This document shows, piece after piece, positions 17,423 through 27,341 of a stretch of DNA of 64,000 nt. Source of the DNA: Selenomonadaceae bacterium (lineage in GTDB: Bacteria > Bacillota > Negativicutes > Selenomonadales > Selenomonadaceae); assembly GCA_017477125.1 (NCBI GenBank), contig JAFUXN010000083.1:37990-101989 (forward strand), in the 5' to 3' direction. Each line of letters opens with the position of its first letter. The stretch's first letter is position 1. The notes beneath the pieces are model-generated. The model was not told where the DNA came from, made no database searches, and saw nothing but the letters and a program-made list of their open reading frames with translations. The position numbers and the translations under genes were made by a program.

Positions 17423-18517
17423 TCAGTGGGCGCGGCGGAAGCGAGACATGAAGTCAGCCAACGCCTCTGCTCCCTCGAGCGGCATGGCGTTGTAGATCGA
17501 GGCGCGCATGCCACCAACCAAGCGATGACCCTTCACGCCGACCAGACCCTCATCGGCAGCCTCGACCGTAAATTGCTTCTCGAGTTCCTCCGTCGGCAGG
17601 CGGAACGTCACATTCATGAATGATCGACTGTTCGGCTCCGCATGTCCCCGATAGAAACCGTCCGACCCGTCGATCACATCGTAAAGCAGTTTCGCCTTCC
17701 GAGCATTGCGCTCCGCCATCGACGCCAGCCCGCCTTGCTCCATGATCCATCGCACGACCTTGCCGACCATGTAGATGCTCCACACCGGCGGAGTGTTGTA
17801 CATCGAGTTTTTCTTGATGAATGTATCGTAGCGGAGCATCGTCGGTAAATCCGCGCGGATGTTCTCAACCATCGATCGCCGAACCACTACCACCACCACG
17901 CCCGCAGGTCCCAAATTCTTCTGAACGCCCGCGTAGATCAGATCGAACTTATTGAACGCCAACGGTCGGCTCAGCATGTCGCTCGACATGTCCGCGATCA
18001 ACGGCACCGATACCTCGGGGATATAATGAAACTCCGTCCCGTAGATCGTGTTGTTATAGCAGATGTGAAGGTACGCCGCCGACGGATCGATCGACAGCTC
18101 ATCTTGCGTCGGCACTCGACGGAAATTTTCTTCCTTGCTCGACGCCGCGATCGATCCCACGCCCAGCGTCGCCGCCTCCTTGTACGCGTTCGACGAGAAC
18201 ACTCCGCTCAACACGTACGCGCCTTTGCGCTCGACCGTCGCGAAGTTCATCGGGATCATCGCGAACTGCAACGACGCTCCCCCTTGAATGAACAGCACAT
18301 CATAATCGTCGCCCAACCCCATCAGCGTCAGGATGTCCGCTTTGATCCGATTGTGCAACCGATCGTACGTCGGCGACCGATGACTGATCTCCATCATCGA
18401 CATGCCCGTGCCCTCGTAGTTGAGCAGTTCAGTCTGCGCCGATTTCAATACATCGAGCGGCAACGTCGCCGGTCCCGGTCCGAAGTTATATACTCGACCA
18501 AATTCAAATCGCTTCAA
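17423..18517 (-). CDS. serC: Phosphoserine aminotransferase
   Basis: A 364-residue PLP enzyme converting 3-phosphohydroxypyruvate and glutamate to phosphoserine in serine synthesis. It begins with [10 protein letters not shown], has SHRSPTYD, and the PLP lysine is in [12 protein letters not shown]. The start is TTG 18517, 8 bases after GGGAGG. The ATG at 18521 is in another frame and stops after five codons, a small upstream reading frame overlapping the start. Convergent with korC and divergent from copA. Confidence 0.93.
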   Translation of the reverse strand: MKRFEFGRVYNFGPGPATLPLDVLKSAQTELLNYEGTGMSMMEISHRSPTYDRLHNRIKADILTLMGLGDDYDVLFIQGGASLQFAMIPMNFATVERKGAYVLSGVFSSNAYKEAATLGVGSIAASSKEENFRRVPTQDELSIDPSAAYLHICYNNTIYGTEFHYIPEVSVPLIADMSSDMLSRPLAFNKFDLIYAGVQKNLGPAGVVVVVVRRSMVENIRADLPTMLRYDTFIKKNSMYNTPPVWSIYMVGKVVRWIMEQGGLASMAERNARKAKLLYDVIDGSDGFYRGHAEPNSRSFMNVTFRLPTEELEKQFTVEAADEGLVGVKGHRLVGGMRASIYNAMPLEGAEALADFMSRFRRAH

Positions 18518-18539
18518 TCATAAAACCTCCCTCGCGAAT

Positions 18540-18568
18540 ATTTTAGCGTCGACCGTCGCCTTTTGCAA
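18540..18568 (-). promoter_or_regulatory. Sigma70-type promoter for serC
   Basis: On the minus strand TTGCAA (18568-18563), a 17-base spacer and TAAAAT (18545-18540), just ahead of the GGGAGG site. Confidence 0.6.
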
Positions 18569-18617
18569 GCGGCAGGATTTTTTTTGTCCTCAACGAAATC
18601 AAACGCGGGTGATTCAA

Positions 18618-21167
18618 ATGAAGATCAGTTTCAATGTCACGGGTATGAGTTGTTCGGCGTGCTCGGCTCGCGTCGAAAAGGCGGTCGGCAAACTCGTCGG
18701 CGCCGATAACGTCAGCGTCAATCTCCTAACCAACTCCATGCAGGTCAACGTCGACGGCTCCATTTCAAACGATCAGATCATCAACGCCGTCGTCGATGCA
18801 GGATACGGCGCATCGCTCAAAGCTCCCGCTCAATCGAAGACCGTCGAGCGATCCGCTCAACCGACCGTTGAGGACGAGATCGAATCAATGCGTCGGCGGC
18901 TGATGTGGTCGATCGCTTTCCTGATCCCTACCGTCTACATCGCCATGCATTCGATGCTCGGGTTGCCGACTCCGCGCGGAATCGTCGAGACGTTTGACGG
19001 CGTCGAAAACGCGGTGACGTTTGCCTTCGCTCAATTCCTGCTCGTGCTGCCGATCATGTACCTCAACCGCAAGTATTACGTCAACGGCTTCACCAATCTG
19101 TTCCGCGGCGCGCCAAACATGGACAGCCTCGTCGGGCTCGGCTCGATGGCGGCGGCGGCGTTCGGAGCCTTCGCGCTGTTTCGGATCGGCTACGGGCTCG
19201 GACACGGTGAGCTTTCGATCGTCGAGGAGTACAGCCGCAATCTCTACTTCGAATCGGCGGGCATGATCGTCACGCTCATCACCGTCGGCAAATACCTCGA
19301 GGCTCGAGCCAAGGGCAAAACATCTGCCGCCGTCGAGAAATTACTAAAACTCGCGCCCAAGAAGGCGTCGGTCGTTCGCGACGGTCGAGAGCTCGAGATC
19401 GATGCCGCCGATCTGATCGTCGGCGACGAGATCATCGTCAGACCCGGCGAGATCATTCCCGTCGACGGCACCATCATCAGCGGGCAGTCGAGCGTCAATG
19501 AGTCGGCGATCACCGGCGAGCCGATCCCCGCGCCCAAATCCGTCGGCGACCGTTTGACCGGCGGCACTCTCAACGTCGACGGCTTACTTAAATTCAAAGC
19601 GTCGGCGGTCGGCTCCGATACCACGCTCAGCAAGATCATCGAGCTCGTTGAGGAGGCATCGGCATCGAAGGCGCCCATCGCCAAGCTCGCCGATAAAATC
19701 TCAGGCATCTTCGTCCCGACCGTCATCGTCATCGCGTTGAGCGCCGGAGCGATCTGGTTGGCAAGCGGCGCCACCGTCGAGTTTGCCTTCTCGATCGCCA
19801 TTTCGATCCTGGTGATCAGTTGTCCTTGCGCGTTGGGGCTGGCGACGCCCGTTGCGATCATGGTCGGGACGGGCAAGGGCGCCGAGAACGGTATTTTAAT
19901 AAAGTCGGGCGAAGCTCTCGAGACCGCGCATGCGATCGATGTGGTGGTGCTCGACAAGACGGGGACGATCACCGAGGGGCGTCCGCGCGTGACCGATGTG
20001 TTCACCGTTGACAACATTTCGAGCGACGAGTTCATGTCGATCGCCGCGAGCCTCGAGCAGGGCAGCGAACACCCGTTGGCGAAAGCGATCACTGCGTTGA
20101 CGCTCGACCGTCGAACCGTTGAGAACTTCAAAGCGATCTTCGGGCGGGGCGTCGAGGGAACGATCGGAGGGAAAAATTATTGCGCGGGCAGCCGAAAGTT
20201 CTTCGTTGAGAAAAATATCGGCGTCGGCACCGTCGATGAACTGATTGATAAGTTGTCGGCGGAGGGCAAGACGCCTTTGCTGTTCGCTTGCAACCGAAGG
20301 CTGATTGGATTGATGGCGGTCGCCGACGAGATCAAATCGACATCGAAGGCGGCGATCGATGAGCTCAAGGGCATGGGGATTGACACGGTGATGTTGACGG
20401 GCGATAATGAACGGACGGCTCGAGCGGTCGCCGCGACGGTCGGCATCGATAAGGTGATCGCCGGCGTGCTCCCCGAAAACAAGTCGGCGGAGATCGAACG
20501 GTTACAATCGAGCGGGAGGCGCGTGGCGATGATCGGCGACGGCATAAACGACGCGCCCGCACTCATGAAATCCGATCTGGGCATTGCGATCGGAGCGGGC
20601 ACCGACGTGGCGATCGAATCGGCAGACGCGGTGTTGATCAAAAACGATCTGCTTGACGCGGTCGGAGCGATCAAGTTGAGCCGCGCCGTCCTTCGGAACA
20701 TCAAGCAGAATTTGTTTTGGGCGTTCGCTTACAACGTCATTTGCATACCGTTGGCGGCGGGCGTGTTCTATCCTGCGTTCGGGCTCAAGCTGTCGCCGAT
20801 GATAGGAGCGGCGGCGATGTCGATGTCGAGCGTGTGCGTGGTGCTCAATGCTCTGCGGTTGAGAATGTTTTCGATCGATCGGACGGTCGGCTCGGCGGTC
20901 GCGGTCGACGAGACAAGTATAAATTTCGGCTCGATAACGGGCGAGGAGGAGGAAATTCAAATGGCAACGACTACGTTGAAGATTGAGGGCATGATGTGCA
21001 AGCATTGCGTGAAGCACGTGCACGACGCGTTGGCGGCGATGGACGGAGTGACGGCGGTGGACGTGAGCCTCGAGAAGAACTCGGCGGAGGTGACGGCGGA
21101 TCGAGAGATATCGACCGAAGAGTTCTCAAAGGTGATCGCCGATGCCGGCTATGAGCTCGTAAGCTGA
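18618..21167 (+). CDS. copA: Copper-exporting P1B-type ATPase with fused C-terminal CopZ-like domain
   Basis: An 849-residue inner-membrane pump. An N-terminal metal-binding domain (GMSCSACS) is followed by transmembrane helices, the actuator motif TGEP, the membrane CPC site (ISCPCALG), the phosphorylation site DKTGTI, the HP motif (SEHPLA) and GDGINDAP. This is the Cu(I) ATPase layout. Unusually, after the last helices a ~30-residue acidic linker leads in frame into a second heavy-metal domain (GMMCKHC), as in the chaperone CopZ. ATG 18618 has only a weak site (GGGTGA). It diverges from serC; no copper regulator is seen nearby. Confidence 0.93.
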   Translation: MKISFNVTGMSCSACSARVEKAVGKLVGADNVSVNLLTNSMQVNVDGSISNDQIINAVVDAGYGASLKAPAQSKTVERSAQPTVEDEIESMRRRLMWSIAFLIPTVYIAMHSMLGLPTPRGIVETFDGVENAVTFAFAQFLLVLPIMYLNRKYYVNGFTNLFRGAPNMDSLVGLGSMAAAAFGAFALFRIGYGLGHGELSIVEEYSRNLYFESAGMIVTLITVGKYLEARAKGKTSAAVEKLLKLAPKKASVVRDGRELEIDAADLIVGDEIIVRPGEIIPVDGTIISGQSSVNESAITGEPIPAPKSVGDRLTGGTLNVDGLLKFKASAVGSDTTLSKIIELVEEASASKAPIAKLADKISGIFVPTVIVIALSAGAIWLASGATVEFAFSIAISILVISCPCALGLATPVAIMVGTGKGAENGILIKSGEALETAHAIDVVVLDKTGTITEGRPRVTDVFTVDNISSDEFMSIAASLEQGSEHPLAKAITALTLDRRTVENFKAIFGRGVEGTIGGKNYCAGSRKFFVEKNIGVGTVDELIDKLSAEGKTPLLFACNRRLIGLMAVADEIKSTSKAAIDELKGMGIDTVMLTGDNERTARAVAATVGIDKVIAGVLPENKSAEIERLQSSGRRVAMIGDGINDAPALMKSDLGIAIGAGTDVAIESADAVLIKNDLLDAVGAIKLSRAVLRNIKQNLFWAFAYNVICIPLAAGVFYPAFGLKLSPMIGAAAMSMSSVCVVLNALRLRMFSIDRTVGSAVAVDETSINFGSITGEEEEIQMATTTLKIEGMMCKHCVKHVHDALAAMDGVTAVDVSLEKNSAEVTADREISTEEFSKVIADAGYELVS
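20961..21167 (+). other. copZ: Probable internal start: separate CopZ-like copper chaperone
   Basis: Inside copA, GAGGAGGA at 20943-20951 lies 9 bases before an in-frame ATG at 20961. Translation from there would give a 68-residue protein with [10 protein letters not shown] and the ferredoxin-like fold pattern of CopZ. It looks like a former separate gene whose upstream stop was lost, so both a fused and a free form may be made. The free product is inference from the ribosome site. Confidence 0.6.
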
Positions 21168-21200
21168 TCACTCTCAAGAACATCGTCGACAAAAAAATTG

Positions 21201-21238
21201 GGAGCCGCCACCCCCTCGCGGGGCAACGGCTCCTTTTT
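21201..21238. terminator. Intrinsic terminator after copA
   Basis: GGAGCCG pairs with CGGCTCC, with an inner CCCC/GGGG stem, then five T; the minus strand has seven T on the other side, so it may act both ways. Confidence 0.85.
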
Positions 21239-21353
21239 GAGTGTAAAAAAAATATTTCTGTTGTCAATAGGCGACTTCATGTTTGACGCGGTCATGCTCC
21301 TCCGACCGCTTGGAGTTGTTCCATGAATTGATATCTCCGGTGAGATACACCTG

Positions 21354-21962
21354 TCAGTGGACTGTTTCTTGCTCCGTAGAGCGAGCGTGTTCAGTCTCTG
21401 CATTCAAGTAGATCACATCAAAATCCAATATCCTCGAGCGATGTTTTCTAAGTCGAGCTCGCATTGATTCAGCCGCCCGACCGCAATGATCCGCAAGGTA
21501 TCTCGCCGCCGCCTTCGTCGACTCAAACACCATCTCCACGCCGCCGCCAACGAGCTTCACTGCCTTCATTCGTTCGCGACGAGCCGCCTCGAGATTCTTC
21601 GAGCCGCGAGCAGATATGTTTGTGTGGTCGCGATTCTTCATCTGCTCGCTCTTGGTCACGTATCGAAGGTTCCGATAGTCGTTGTTGTGAGAATTTCTGT
21701 CGCGATGATCAACCTCATATCCGTCCGGCTTATCGCCAAGCCAGCATTCGGCAACAACGTGAGCAATCGAAACGCGTTTGACCTTGCCTTTGAGGTTCAC
21801 CCAAGTAAAGTAGTAGCCGACGCTCGAATGATGCATGTCCAAGACGATGCGGCTTTGCTTTTTAGACTTCACATTTCTGAAGATGGTACCGTTACTGTTG
21901 ACCTCATAGAGGAATTGCAATGATTTGATCTTCCTGAACTCAAGATTTGAGCCTTCACTCAT
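21354..21962 (-). CDS. Free-standing HNH endonuclease, homing type
   Basis: A 202-residue protein with a ribosome site GGGAGGG 9 bases before ATG 21962. The central HNH fold is visible: IAHVVAECWLG, then GYEVDHRDRNSHNNDYRNLRYV (shown in parts: EVDHRDRN and NLRYVTKSEQ). The C-terminal 45 residues (ESTKAAARYLADHCG) resemble the DNA-binding modular repeats (NUMOD/IENR type) of intron- and phage-borne homing nucleases. No intron or intein is evident around it, so it is probably a mobile free-standing gene. It lies at the end of the suf-prfA string on the same strand. Confidence 0.82.
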   Translation of the reverse strand: MSEGSNLEFRKIKSLQFLYEVNSNGTIFRNVKSKKQSRIVLDMHHSSVGYYFTWVNLKGKVKRVSIAHVVAECWLGDKPDGYEVDHRDRNSHNNDYRNLRYVTKSEQMKNRDHTNISARGSKNLEAARRERMKAVKLVGGGVEMVFESTKAAARYLADHCGRAAESMRARLRKHRSRILDFDVIYLNAETEHARSTEQETVH

Positions 21963-22042
21963 CCCTTGATACCCTCCCGATTATTATTTTACTTCTGCGC
22001 CGCGTCGGCGGCACCGGTCGAGAGAACTCCGTCAAAACGGAT

Positions 22043-22279
22043 TTACGCTACTTTGCGGGCATCTCTACCCGTTATGCGTCTGATGCGTTCAAACTTCGGT
22101 CCGCGCAACTCGTAATTCAGATCGATCTTGCCGTCCGCGCACCCGACCACCTCAATCTTCTTGAGCGGCTCCGTCGTCCGCTCCCGTACGTAATCGACAT
22201 AGTGTTGAGTCTCTTGCTCCGTCACGTCCTCGAGCCCGATCACCACTACCTCGACGCCGTCTACCACCCTGCCATTCAT
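22043..22279 (-). CDS. Small conserved protein, possibly NrdD-associated
   Basis: A 78-residue protein. Three ATGs are stacked at 22285, 22282 and 22279; GGGAG at 22292-22288 gives the best spacing (8) to 22279. The sequence has an alternating beta-alpha pattern and a conserved-looking end (FERIRRITG). It faintly resembles short Firmicute proteins annotated as anaerobic ribonucleotide reductase related, but no glycyl-radical or zinc motif is present, so I do not assign that role. It follows prfA by 57 bases. Confidence 0.55.
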   Translation of the reverse strand: MNGRVVDGVEVVVIGLEDVTEQETQHYVDYVRERTTEPLKKIEVVGCADGKIDLNYELRGPKFERIRRITGRDARKVA

Positions 22280-22336
22280 CATCATCACTCCCTTCGAACG
22301 GCGAAATTCTATCATGACTCGCCCCGCATTTTCAAA

Positions 22337-23407
22337 TCAGCCGTTGACTGCCGACAACCTCTTAGACTGATCTGCAGTGATCAGCGCCGATATTATTTCG
22401 TCGATCTCGCCGTTTAAGATCGCATCGATTTTGTGTAACGTGAGACCGATTCGATGATCCGTCACTCGCCCTTGCGGGAAGTTGTATGTCCTGATCCGCT
22501 CCGATCGATCGCCCGACCCGACTTGGTTCTTCCGATCCGCCGCGATCGCATCAGACTGCTCGCGCCTCGCTTGATCCAACACGCGCGCGCGCAGGACTTT
22601 CATCGCCTTCTCCTTGTTCTTGAGCTGCGACTTCTCGTCTTGGCATTGAACGACGATCCCCGTCGGCAAATGCGTGATCCTTATCGCCGTCTCCGTCCTG
22701 TTGACGTACTGCCCGCCCGCTCCCGACGCGCAATACGTGTCGATCCTCAAGTCGTTCGGATTGATCTCAACGTCGACCTCTTCAGCCTCGGGCAACACCG
22801 CCACCGTCACCGCCGACGTGTGGATTCGACCGCCCGACTCCGTCACCGGTATGCGCTGCACTCGATGCGTCCCGCTCTCATACTTCAATCGACTGTACGC
22901 GCCCGCGCCCTCGACCGTGAACGATATCTCCTTGAAGCCGCCGATGCTCGTCGGGCTCGCCTCAACGATGTCCGTCCGCCAGCCCTGCCGATCCGCATAT
23001 CGAGTGTACATGCGAAAGAGATCGCCCGCAAACAGCGCCGCCTCCTCGCCGCCCACGCCTCCTCTGATCTCAACGATCACATTGCGCTCATCGTTGGGGT
23101 CCTTCGGCAGCAGCAGGATCGGAAACTCCCGCTCAAGCTCGTCGCGTTCTCGTCGAAGTTCCGACAACTCATTGCCGATCATCGAATGCAGATCGTCATC
23201 GTCCGCCTCCTCGAGCAGCAATCGATCTTCCTCGATGTCGGCAACGATCCGCTTGTACGATTGAAACTTCGAAACGATCGGCTCGAGCGACGAGTGTTCG
23301 CGATTGATTTTGGTGAAGCGCTCGACGTCGGCGATCACCGACGGGTCGCCCAACATCGATTCGAGCTCCAAATATCTGTCCTCGATCGATTGCAGTTTAT
23401 CGACCAA
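22337..23407 (-). CDS. prfA: Peptide chain release factor 1
   Basis: A 356-residue factor that ends translation at UAA and UAG. The peptidyl-hydrolysis motif GGQ (SGAGGQYVN) and the domain just before it ([15 protein letters not shown]) are clear. The start is TTG 23407, with GAGGTG 7 bases upstream. It begins just after the sufU stop, so it probably belongs to the same transcript. The usual partner prmC is not next to it. Confidence 0.94.
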   Translation of the reverse strand: MVDKLQSIEDRYLELESMLGDPSVIADVERFTKINREHSSLEPIVSKFQSYKRIVADIEEDRLLLEEADDDDLHSMIGNELSELRRERDELEREFPILLLPKDPNDERNVIVEIRGGVGGEEAALFAGDLFRMYTRYADRQGWRTDIVEASPTSIGGFKEISFTVEGAGAYSRLKYESGTHRVQRIPVTESGGRIHTSAVTVAVLPEAEEVDVEINPNDLRIDTYCASGAGGQYVNRTETAIRITHLPTGIVVQCQDEKSQLKNKEKAMKVLRARVLDQARREQSDAIAADRKNQVGSGDRSERIRTYNFPQGRVTDHRIGLTLHKIDAILNGEIDEIISALITADQSKRLSAVNG

Positions 23408-23413
23408 TGCCGC

Positions 23414-23842
23414 TCACCTCTCGATCGACGTCAACAACGTGTGCCAAGCCAGCGTAGCGCACTTCACTCGCGCCGGCATCGTCGAGATGTTTTTGAGCGT
23501 CGCCGCCTCGTCGAGCTCCGCCTCCAACAGATCGTCGTCGGTCACCTTGCCCTTGATCATGTCGATGAACAATGTCGCCAGCCGTTTCGCGTCGTCGACC
23601 TCGCGCCCTTTGAGCAACTCGATCATCATGTCGGTCGACGCTTGGCTGATCGCGCAACCCGCTCCGTTGAACGCCGCATCGATGATCTTCCCGTCGGCAA
23701 CCTCGAGCTCGAGCGTGATCTCGTCGCCGCAACTCGGATTGTGCCCGCGCTCAACGCTCGTCGCATGCTCCAAATGCCGACGATTATCCGTCGAACGGGA
23801 GTGCTCGGCAATGAGCTCGGTGTAAATGTTTTCAAGGGTCAA
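23414..23842 (-). CDS. sufU: SufU-type Fe-S assembly protein
   Basis: A 142-residue protein of the IscU/SufU fold that takes sulfur from SufS in Firmicutes. The three conserved cysteines are in NPSCGDEI, GAGCAISQAS and RVKCATLAW, with Asp after the first. The start is TTG 23842, 9 bases after GGAAGG, overlapping the sufS stop by 11 bases; the longer upstream frame has no ribosome site. It is followed 6 bases later by prfA. Confidence 0.9.
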   Translation of the reverse strand: MTLENIYTELIAEHSRSTDNRRHLEHATSVERGHNPSCGDEITLELEVADGKIIDAAFNGAGCAISQASTDMMIELLKGREVDDAKRLATLFIDMIKGKVTDDDLLEAELDEAATLKNISTMPARVKCATLAWHTLLTSIER

Positions 23843-25067
23843 GGCGCAACACCTTCCTAACTTTCTTGAGCGCGTCGACCAGTCGATCAATGTCGTCGGT
23901 CGTGTTGTAAAAATAAAAGCTCGCTCGACACGTCGCCGTCTGCTTGAGATATTTCGTCAACGGTTGAGCGCAATGATGCCCCGCGCGGATCGCCACGCCC
24001 TCGAGATCCAAAATGGTCGACACGTCATGCGGGTGCACGTCCCGAACGTTGAACGCGATGATGCCCGTCTTGCGATCGAGCACCGATTGATCGCAACCGT
24101 AGAGCTCGATGAAGGGCAGTTCTCTCAAACGCGGCAACGCATAATCGAGCAGTTGACGTTCAATCGATTCGATCCGATCAAAGCCGACGGTCTCAATGTA
24201 ATCGATGGCGGCGGTCAAGCCCGCGGCGCCCCCGACATTTTGAGTGCCCGCCTCGAATTTTTGAGGCAACTCGGCATAAGTGGTCGACTGCTCCTCAACG
24301 TACTCAATCATATCGCCGCCCGACAGGAACGGAGGCATGGCGTCAAGCAATCGCTCGCGACCGTAGAGCACGCCGATACCCATGGGGCTGAGCATCTTAT
24401 GACCGCTGAACGCAAAGAAATCGGCGTCGAGCGCCCGAACGTCGACGGGAATATGCGGCGTCGATTGAGCGCCGTCGACAACGATCACCGCGCCGACCGC
24501 ATGAGCTTTGTCGGCGATCGCTCTGACGTCGTTCTTGAGCCCCAGGACGTTCGAAACGTGAGTGACCGCGACGATTTTGGTTCGATCGGAAATCTTTTGA
24601 TCGATGTCGGAATCATTGAGAGTGCCGTCGGCGTTGAGGTAAATGTATTTGAGATTGGCGCCGACCGATTGAGCAACGCGCTGCCACGGAACCAAATTGC
24701 TGTGGTGTTCGCTGACGGTGATAACAATGTCGTCGCCGCTCTTGACGTTGGTCAAGCCGTAGGAGTAAGCGACGAGGTTGAGCGACTCGGTGGCGTTCTT
24801 GGTGAAAATGATCTCGGCGGGCGACGGCGCGTTGATGAATTTGGCGACGCGCGCGCGAGCGGTCTCATAGATGTCGGTGGCGCGGATTGAAAGTTGGTAA
24901 GCGCCGCGATGAGGATTGGCATTGCAGCCGCCGTAGTAGCCGCAGATCGATCGCACAACGGACTCGGGCTTTTGGGTGGTGGCGCTGTTGTCGAGGTAGA
25001 CGATGGGCTTACCGTTCATCGTCCGATTGAGGATCGGGAAGTCGCGCAGAAAATTTTTATCGGTCAT
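23832..25067 (-). CDS. sufS: Cysteine desulfurase
   Basis: A 411-residue PLP enzyme releasing sulfur from cysteine for Fe-S clusters. It has YLDNSATTQKP, the PLP lysine in FSGHKMLSPMG and the catalytic cysteine in RAGHHCAQP, typical of group II SufS. AAGGAG precedes ATG 25067. It is placed between the GT9 gene and sufU in the suf string; SufU is its sulfur acceptor. Confidence 0.94.
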   Translation of the reverse strand: MTDKNFLRDFPILNRTMNGKPIVYLDNSATTQKPESVVRSICGYYGGCNANPHRGAYQLSIRATDIYETARARVAKFINAPSPAEIIFTKNATESLNLVAYSYGLTNVKSGDDIVITVSEHHSNLVPWQRVAQSVGANLKYIYLNADGTLNDSDIDQKISDRTKIVAVTHVSNVLGLKNDVRAIADKAHAVGAVIVVDGAQSTPHIPVDVRALDADFFAFSGHKMLSPMGIGVLYGRERLLDAMPPFLSGGDMIEYVEEQSTTYAELPQKFEAGTQNVGGAAGLTAAIDYIETVGFDRIESIERQLLDYALPRLRELPFIELYGCDQSVLDRKTGIIAFNVRDVHPHDVSTILDLEGVAIRAGHHCAQPLTKYLKQTATCRASFYFYNTTDDIDRLVDALKKVRKVLRLDP

Positions 25068-25070
25068 CGA

Positions 25071-26597
25071 TCAAACTCCTTTGAGGAAAATATTTTTGAC
25101 GGCGTCGACGACGGTCTCAACGTCGATCTGATTGATGCAATGGGCGAACGGTTTCGAGCAATGCCCGACGCAATCGTCGAGCGCATGGTCGGGCTGAAGG
25201 ATCACATGCCCTTCGCCGAACGGACGAGTGCGAGACGCGCCGTCGATGAAATTACGATCGCCGTCGGAGGGAACATTATTAATCTCGACGCACCTCATGC
25301 CGCAGGTCGCCGCCAGATGCATGGCGCCGGTGTTATTGCCGACGTAAATCGACGCTCGAAAGCAGAGTGCCGCCGATTGTCTCAACGTCAAGCGGTCGGT
25401 GAGATCGATCGTCGTTCCGCGCGGAGTGTGCTCGACGATGTGAGCGGCAATTTGAGAAGCGTCGCGCCCGCCGACGATCACAAAGCGCAGATCGTCCCGC
25501 CAATCATGCAATCGATTGACCAGCGCCGCGAAACTTTCTCGAGCCCAAATGCGATGCGGAGCGGTCGCCGACACGCCGAGGACGATCAATTTACAATCGC
25601 CGTCGATGTGATCTCTCAACAGTCGATCGATCGTCGAATGATCTTCCGTCGACACAAACAGTTGAGGCTGACGGTCGACAACGAGATCGCCGATCCGATC
25701 GAGCATCACCAACCCGCGCTCAACCTCATGTCGGAGCGAACGATCGTCAACGGCGTCGGTCAAGAGCAGATCAAAATTTTTATTGGAGCGCGCCTTATTG
25801 TCGTTGACACGTTCGGAATAAGCGATGCGACGGGCGGCACGGCTGAAGAAGAGCAGAAATGTCGCGCCGTAAAGATCGACGTCCCAAGTCGGCAGGAGCG
25901 CGGCATCGAAAGCGTTGATGTTGAGCTCGTCAAGAATGTCGTCGACAAACTTTCGAGCGTTGAGCATGCGGGCGCGCAGGGTGCCGACGTTCCTCTTCCA
26001 ATCGAAAGGCTTGACGCGATCGACGAACGGGCTCGTCCGCATGAGATCGGCGGTGAGCGGCGTGGTGATCAGAGTGAGACGCGCGGTCGGGTGATTGCGT
26101 TTGAGCTCCCGAATGAAGGGAGTGACGAGGATCAGATCGCCGATACCGCCCAGACATGCGATCAGGACATCGCGCCAAGGTTTGTGCTCAACGGTTTGGA
26201 ACGGGATCGAGCGCTTGAACTCGTCGACGAGCTCAACGGTGAGCTCATTGGCTCGACGGACATTTTCAATCATATAATCGTCGGTACAACGGAAAATATT
26301 TTTGATGCCGCGCTCGATCAAAATCTGTTGAGCGTCGGGCTGATACTTTTCGGGCAACGCAAGGATCACATTGCCGCCGACAATCTCATCAATCAGAAAC
26401 ACCGGGTGATCCATGAAAGTATCGAGCGGGCATTGAGTGAAACGATCGGCGCGCGTCTTGCTCGTGGCGATGAAACCTTTGAACGCCAAGTTGAGTTCGT
26501 TGAGGCGTTCGGCGAGGGCGGCGCTGTAATTCCCAATGCCGAAAATAAAAATCCGATCGTGATCGGCAAAAAATTTTTCAATGGCGTTCTCTGTCAT
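25071..26597 (-). CDS. Glycosyltransferase family 9 (heptosyltransferase-like) with extra N-terminal domain
   Basis: A 508-residue protein. Residues ~140-500 have GT9 features: LIACLGGIGDLILVTPFI for the N-lobe start and IYVGNNTGAMHLAA for the donor-binding part, as in ADP-heptose:LPS transferases. Residues 1-135 begin with FIFGIGNYSAALAERL, a Rossmann-like nucleotide-binding start not usual in GT9, suggesting a second activity. Translation is coupled to sufD by an ATGA overlap. A glycan enzyme between sufD and sufS has no known link with Fe-S assembly, so it looks like inserted cargo. Confidence 0.82.
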   Translation of the reverse strand: MTENAIEKFFADHDRIFIFGIGNYSAALAERLNELNLAFKGFIATSKTRADRFTQCPLDTFMDHPVFLIDEIVGGNVILALPEKYQPDAQQILIERGIKNIFRCTDDYMIENVRRANELTVELVDEFKRSIPFQTVEHKPWRDVLIACLGGIGDLILVTPFIRELKRNHPTARLTLITTPLTADLMRTSPFVDRVKPFDWKRNVGTLRARMLNARKFVDDILDELNINAFDAALLPTWDVDLYGATFLLFFSRAARRIAYSERVNDNKARSNKNFDLLLTDAVDDRSLRHEVERGLVMLDRIGDLVVDRQPQLFVSTEDHSTIDRLLRDHIDGDCKLIVLGVSATAPHRIWARESFAALVNRLHDWRDDLRFVIVGGRDASQIAAHIVEHTPRGTTIDLTDRLTLRQSAALCFRASIYVGNNTGAMHLAATCGMRCVEINNVPSDGDRNFIDGASRTRPFGEGHVILQPDHALDDCVGHCSKPFAHCINQIDVETVVDAVKNIFLKGV

Positions 26598-27331
26598 GCG
26601 AGCAGCCTCTGAAGTTTTTCGTTGAGCTCCGCGCGGAGCTTTTCATCATCAATGCGCTCGAGCACGGGGGTAAACGCCGCTTCGACGATCAACCGTTCAG
26701 CCTGCGCCCGATCCAAGCCGCGGCTCTCGAGATAATATAATTTCTCCTCGTCGATGCGCCCGATGCTCACCGCGTGATGCCCGTCAACGTCGTCCTCATG
26801 CGACAACATCAACGGGACGGATCGATTGCGCACGTCGTTCGACAGCAGCACGACCTCTTCACTCTCGCGCCCGACCGAGCCTTTCGAACCGCGTTGGAAA
26901 TCGAGAGTGCCGCGGAAATTTTTCTCCGCCCGCTCCGCCAACGCACCGCGCACATTCATCACCGCGTCCGTCCTTCGACCGCACTGCCTGATCACGTAAT
27001 TGAGATCGAGCTTGCGAGCGTCGGCGCCGAAGTAAACGCTTTCGACCTCCGCCGACGAATCATCACCGTTGAGATCGATCACGAGCTCGACGGCGGAATC
27101 GGCGCGGTTGATATCGACGGCGGTCACTTCGACGCGCGCGCCCTTGCCGACGTTGATCCTGATCCGTTTGGCGATCGGGTTGTCGACGTCATTGATCTCG
27201 ACGACGTGTTGAGTCTCGCCGTCGGGCACATCGATCGTCCGCTCCTCGATCGTCGCGTCGTTTTTGAGCTCGTTGACGCCCAGCCACCGCCACGTCCTCA
27301 TCGGGATCACACTGAAAATATTTTCGTCCAT
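26594..27331 (-). CDS. sufD: SufD scaffold subunit, short form
   Basis: A 245-residue protein, much shorter than the usual 350-430, retaining the C-terminal beta-helix core and the signature HEDDVDGHHAVSIGRIDEEKLYYLESRGL (here in parts: HEDDVDG and EKLYYLESRGL). It pairs with SufB and SufC in the Fe-S scaffold complex. It starts at ATG 27331, 10 bases after the FkbM stop, and overlaps the GT9 start by 4 bases. The missing N-terminal part is a lineage trait or an old truncation. Confidence 0.88.
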   Translation of the reverse strand: MDENIFSVIPMRTWRWLGVNELKNDATIEERTIDVPDGETQHVVEINDVDNPIAKRIRINVGKGARVEVTAVDINRADSAVELVIDLNGDDSSAEVESVYFGADARKLDLNYVIRQCGRRTDAVMNVRGALAERAEKNFRGTLDFQRGSKGSVGRESEEVVLLSNDVRNRSVPLMLSHEDDVDGHHAVSIGRIDEEKLYYLESRGLDRAQAERLIVEAAFTPVLERIDDEKLRAELNEKLQRLLA

Positions 27332-27341
27332 AATTCATCTC

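Noticed and set aside
22454..26612. Plus-strand open frames of 354-572 codons opposite prfA, sufU, sufS and GT9
   Set aside because: The minus-strand genes are unmistakable; the plus frames have low-complexity composition and no start signals.
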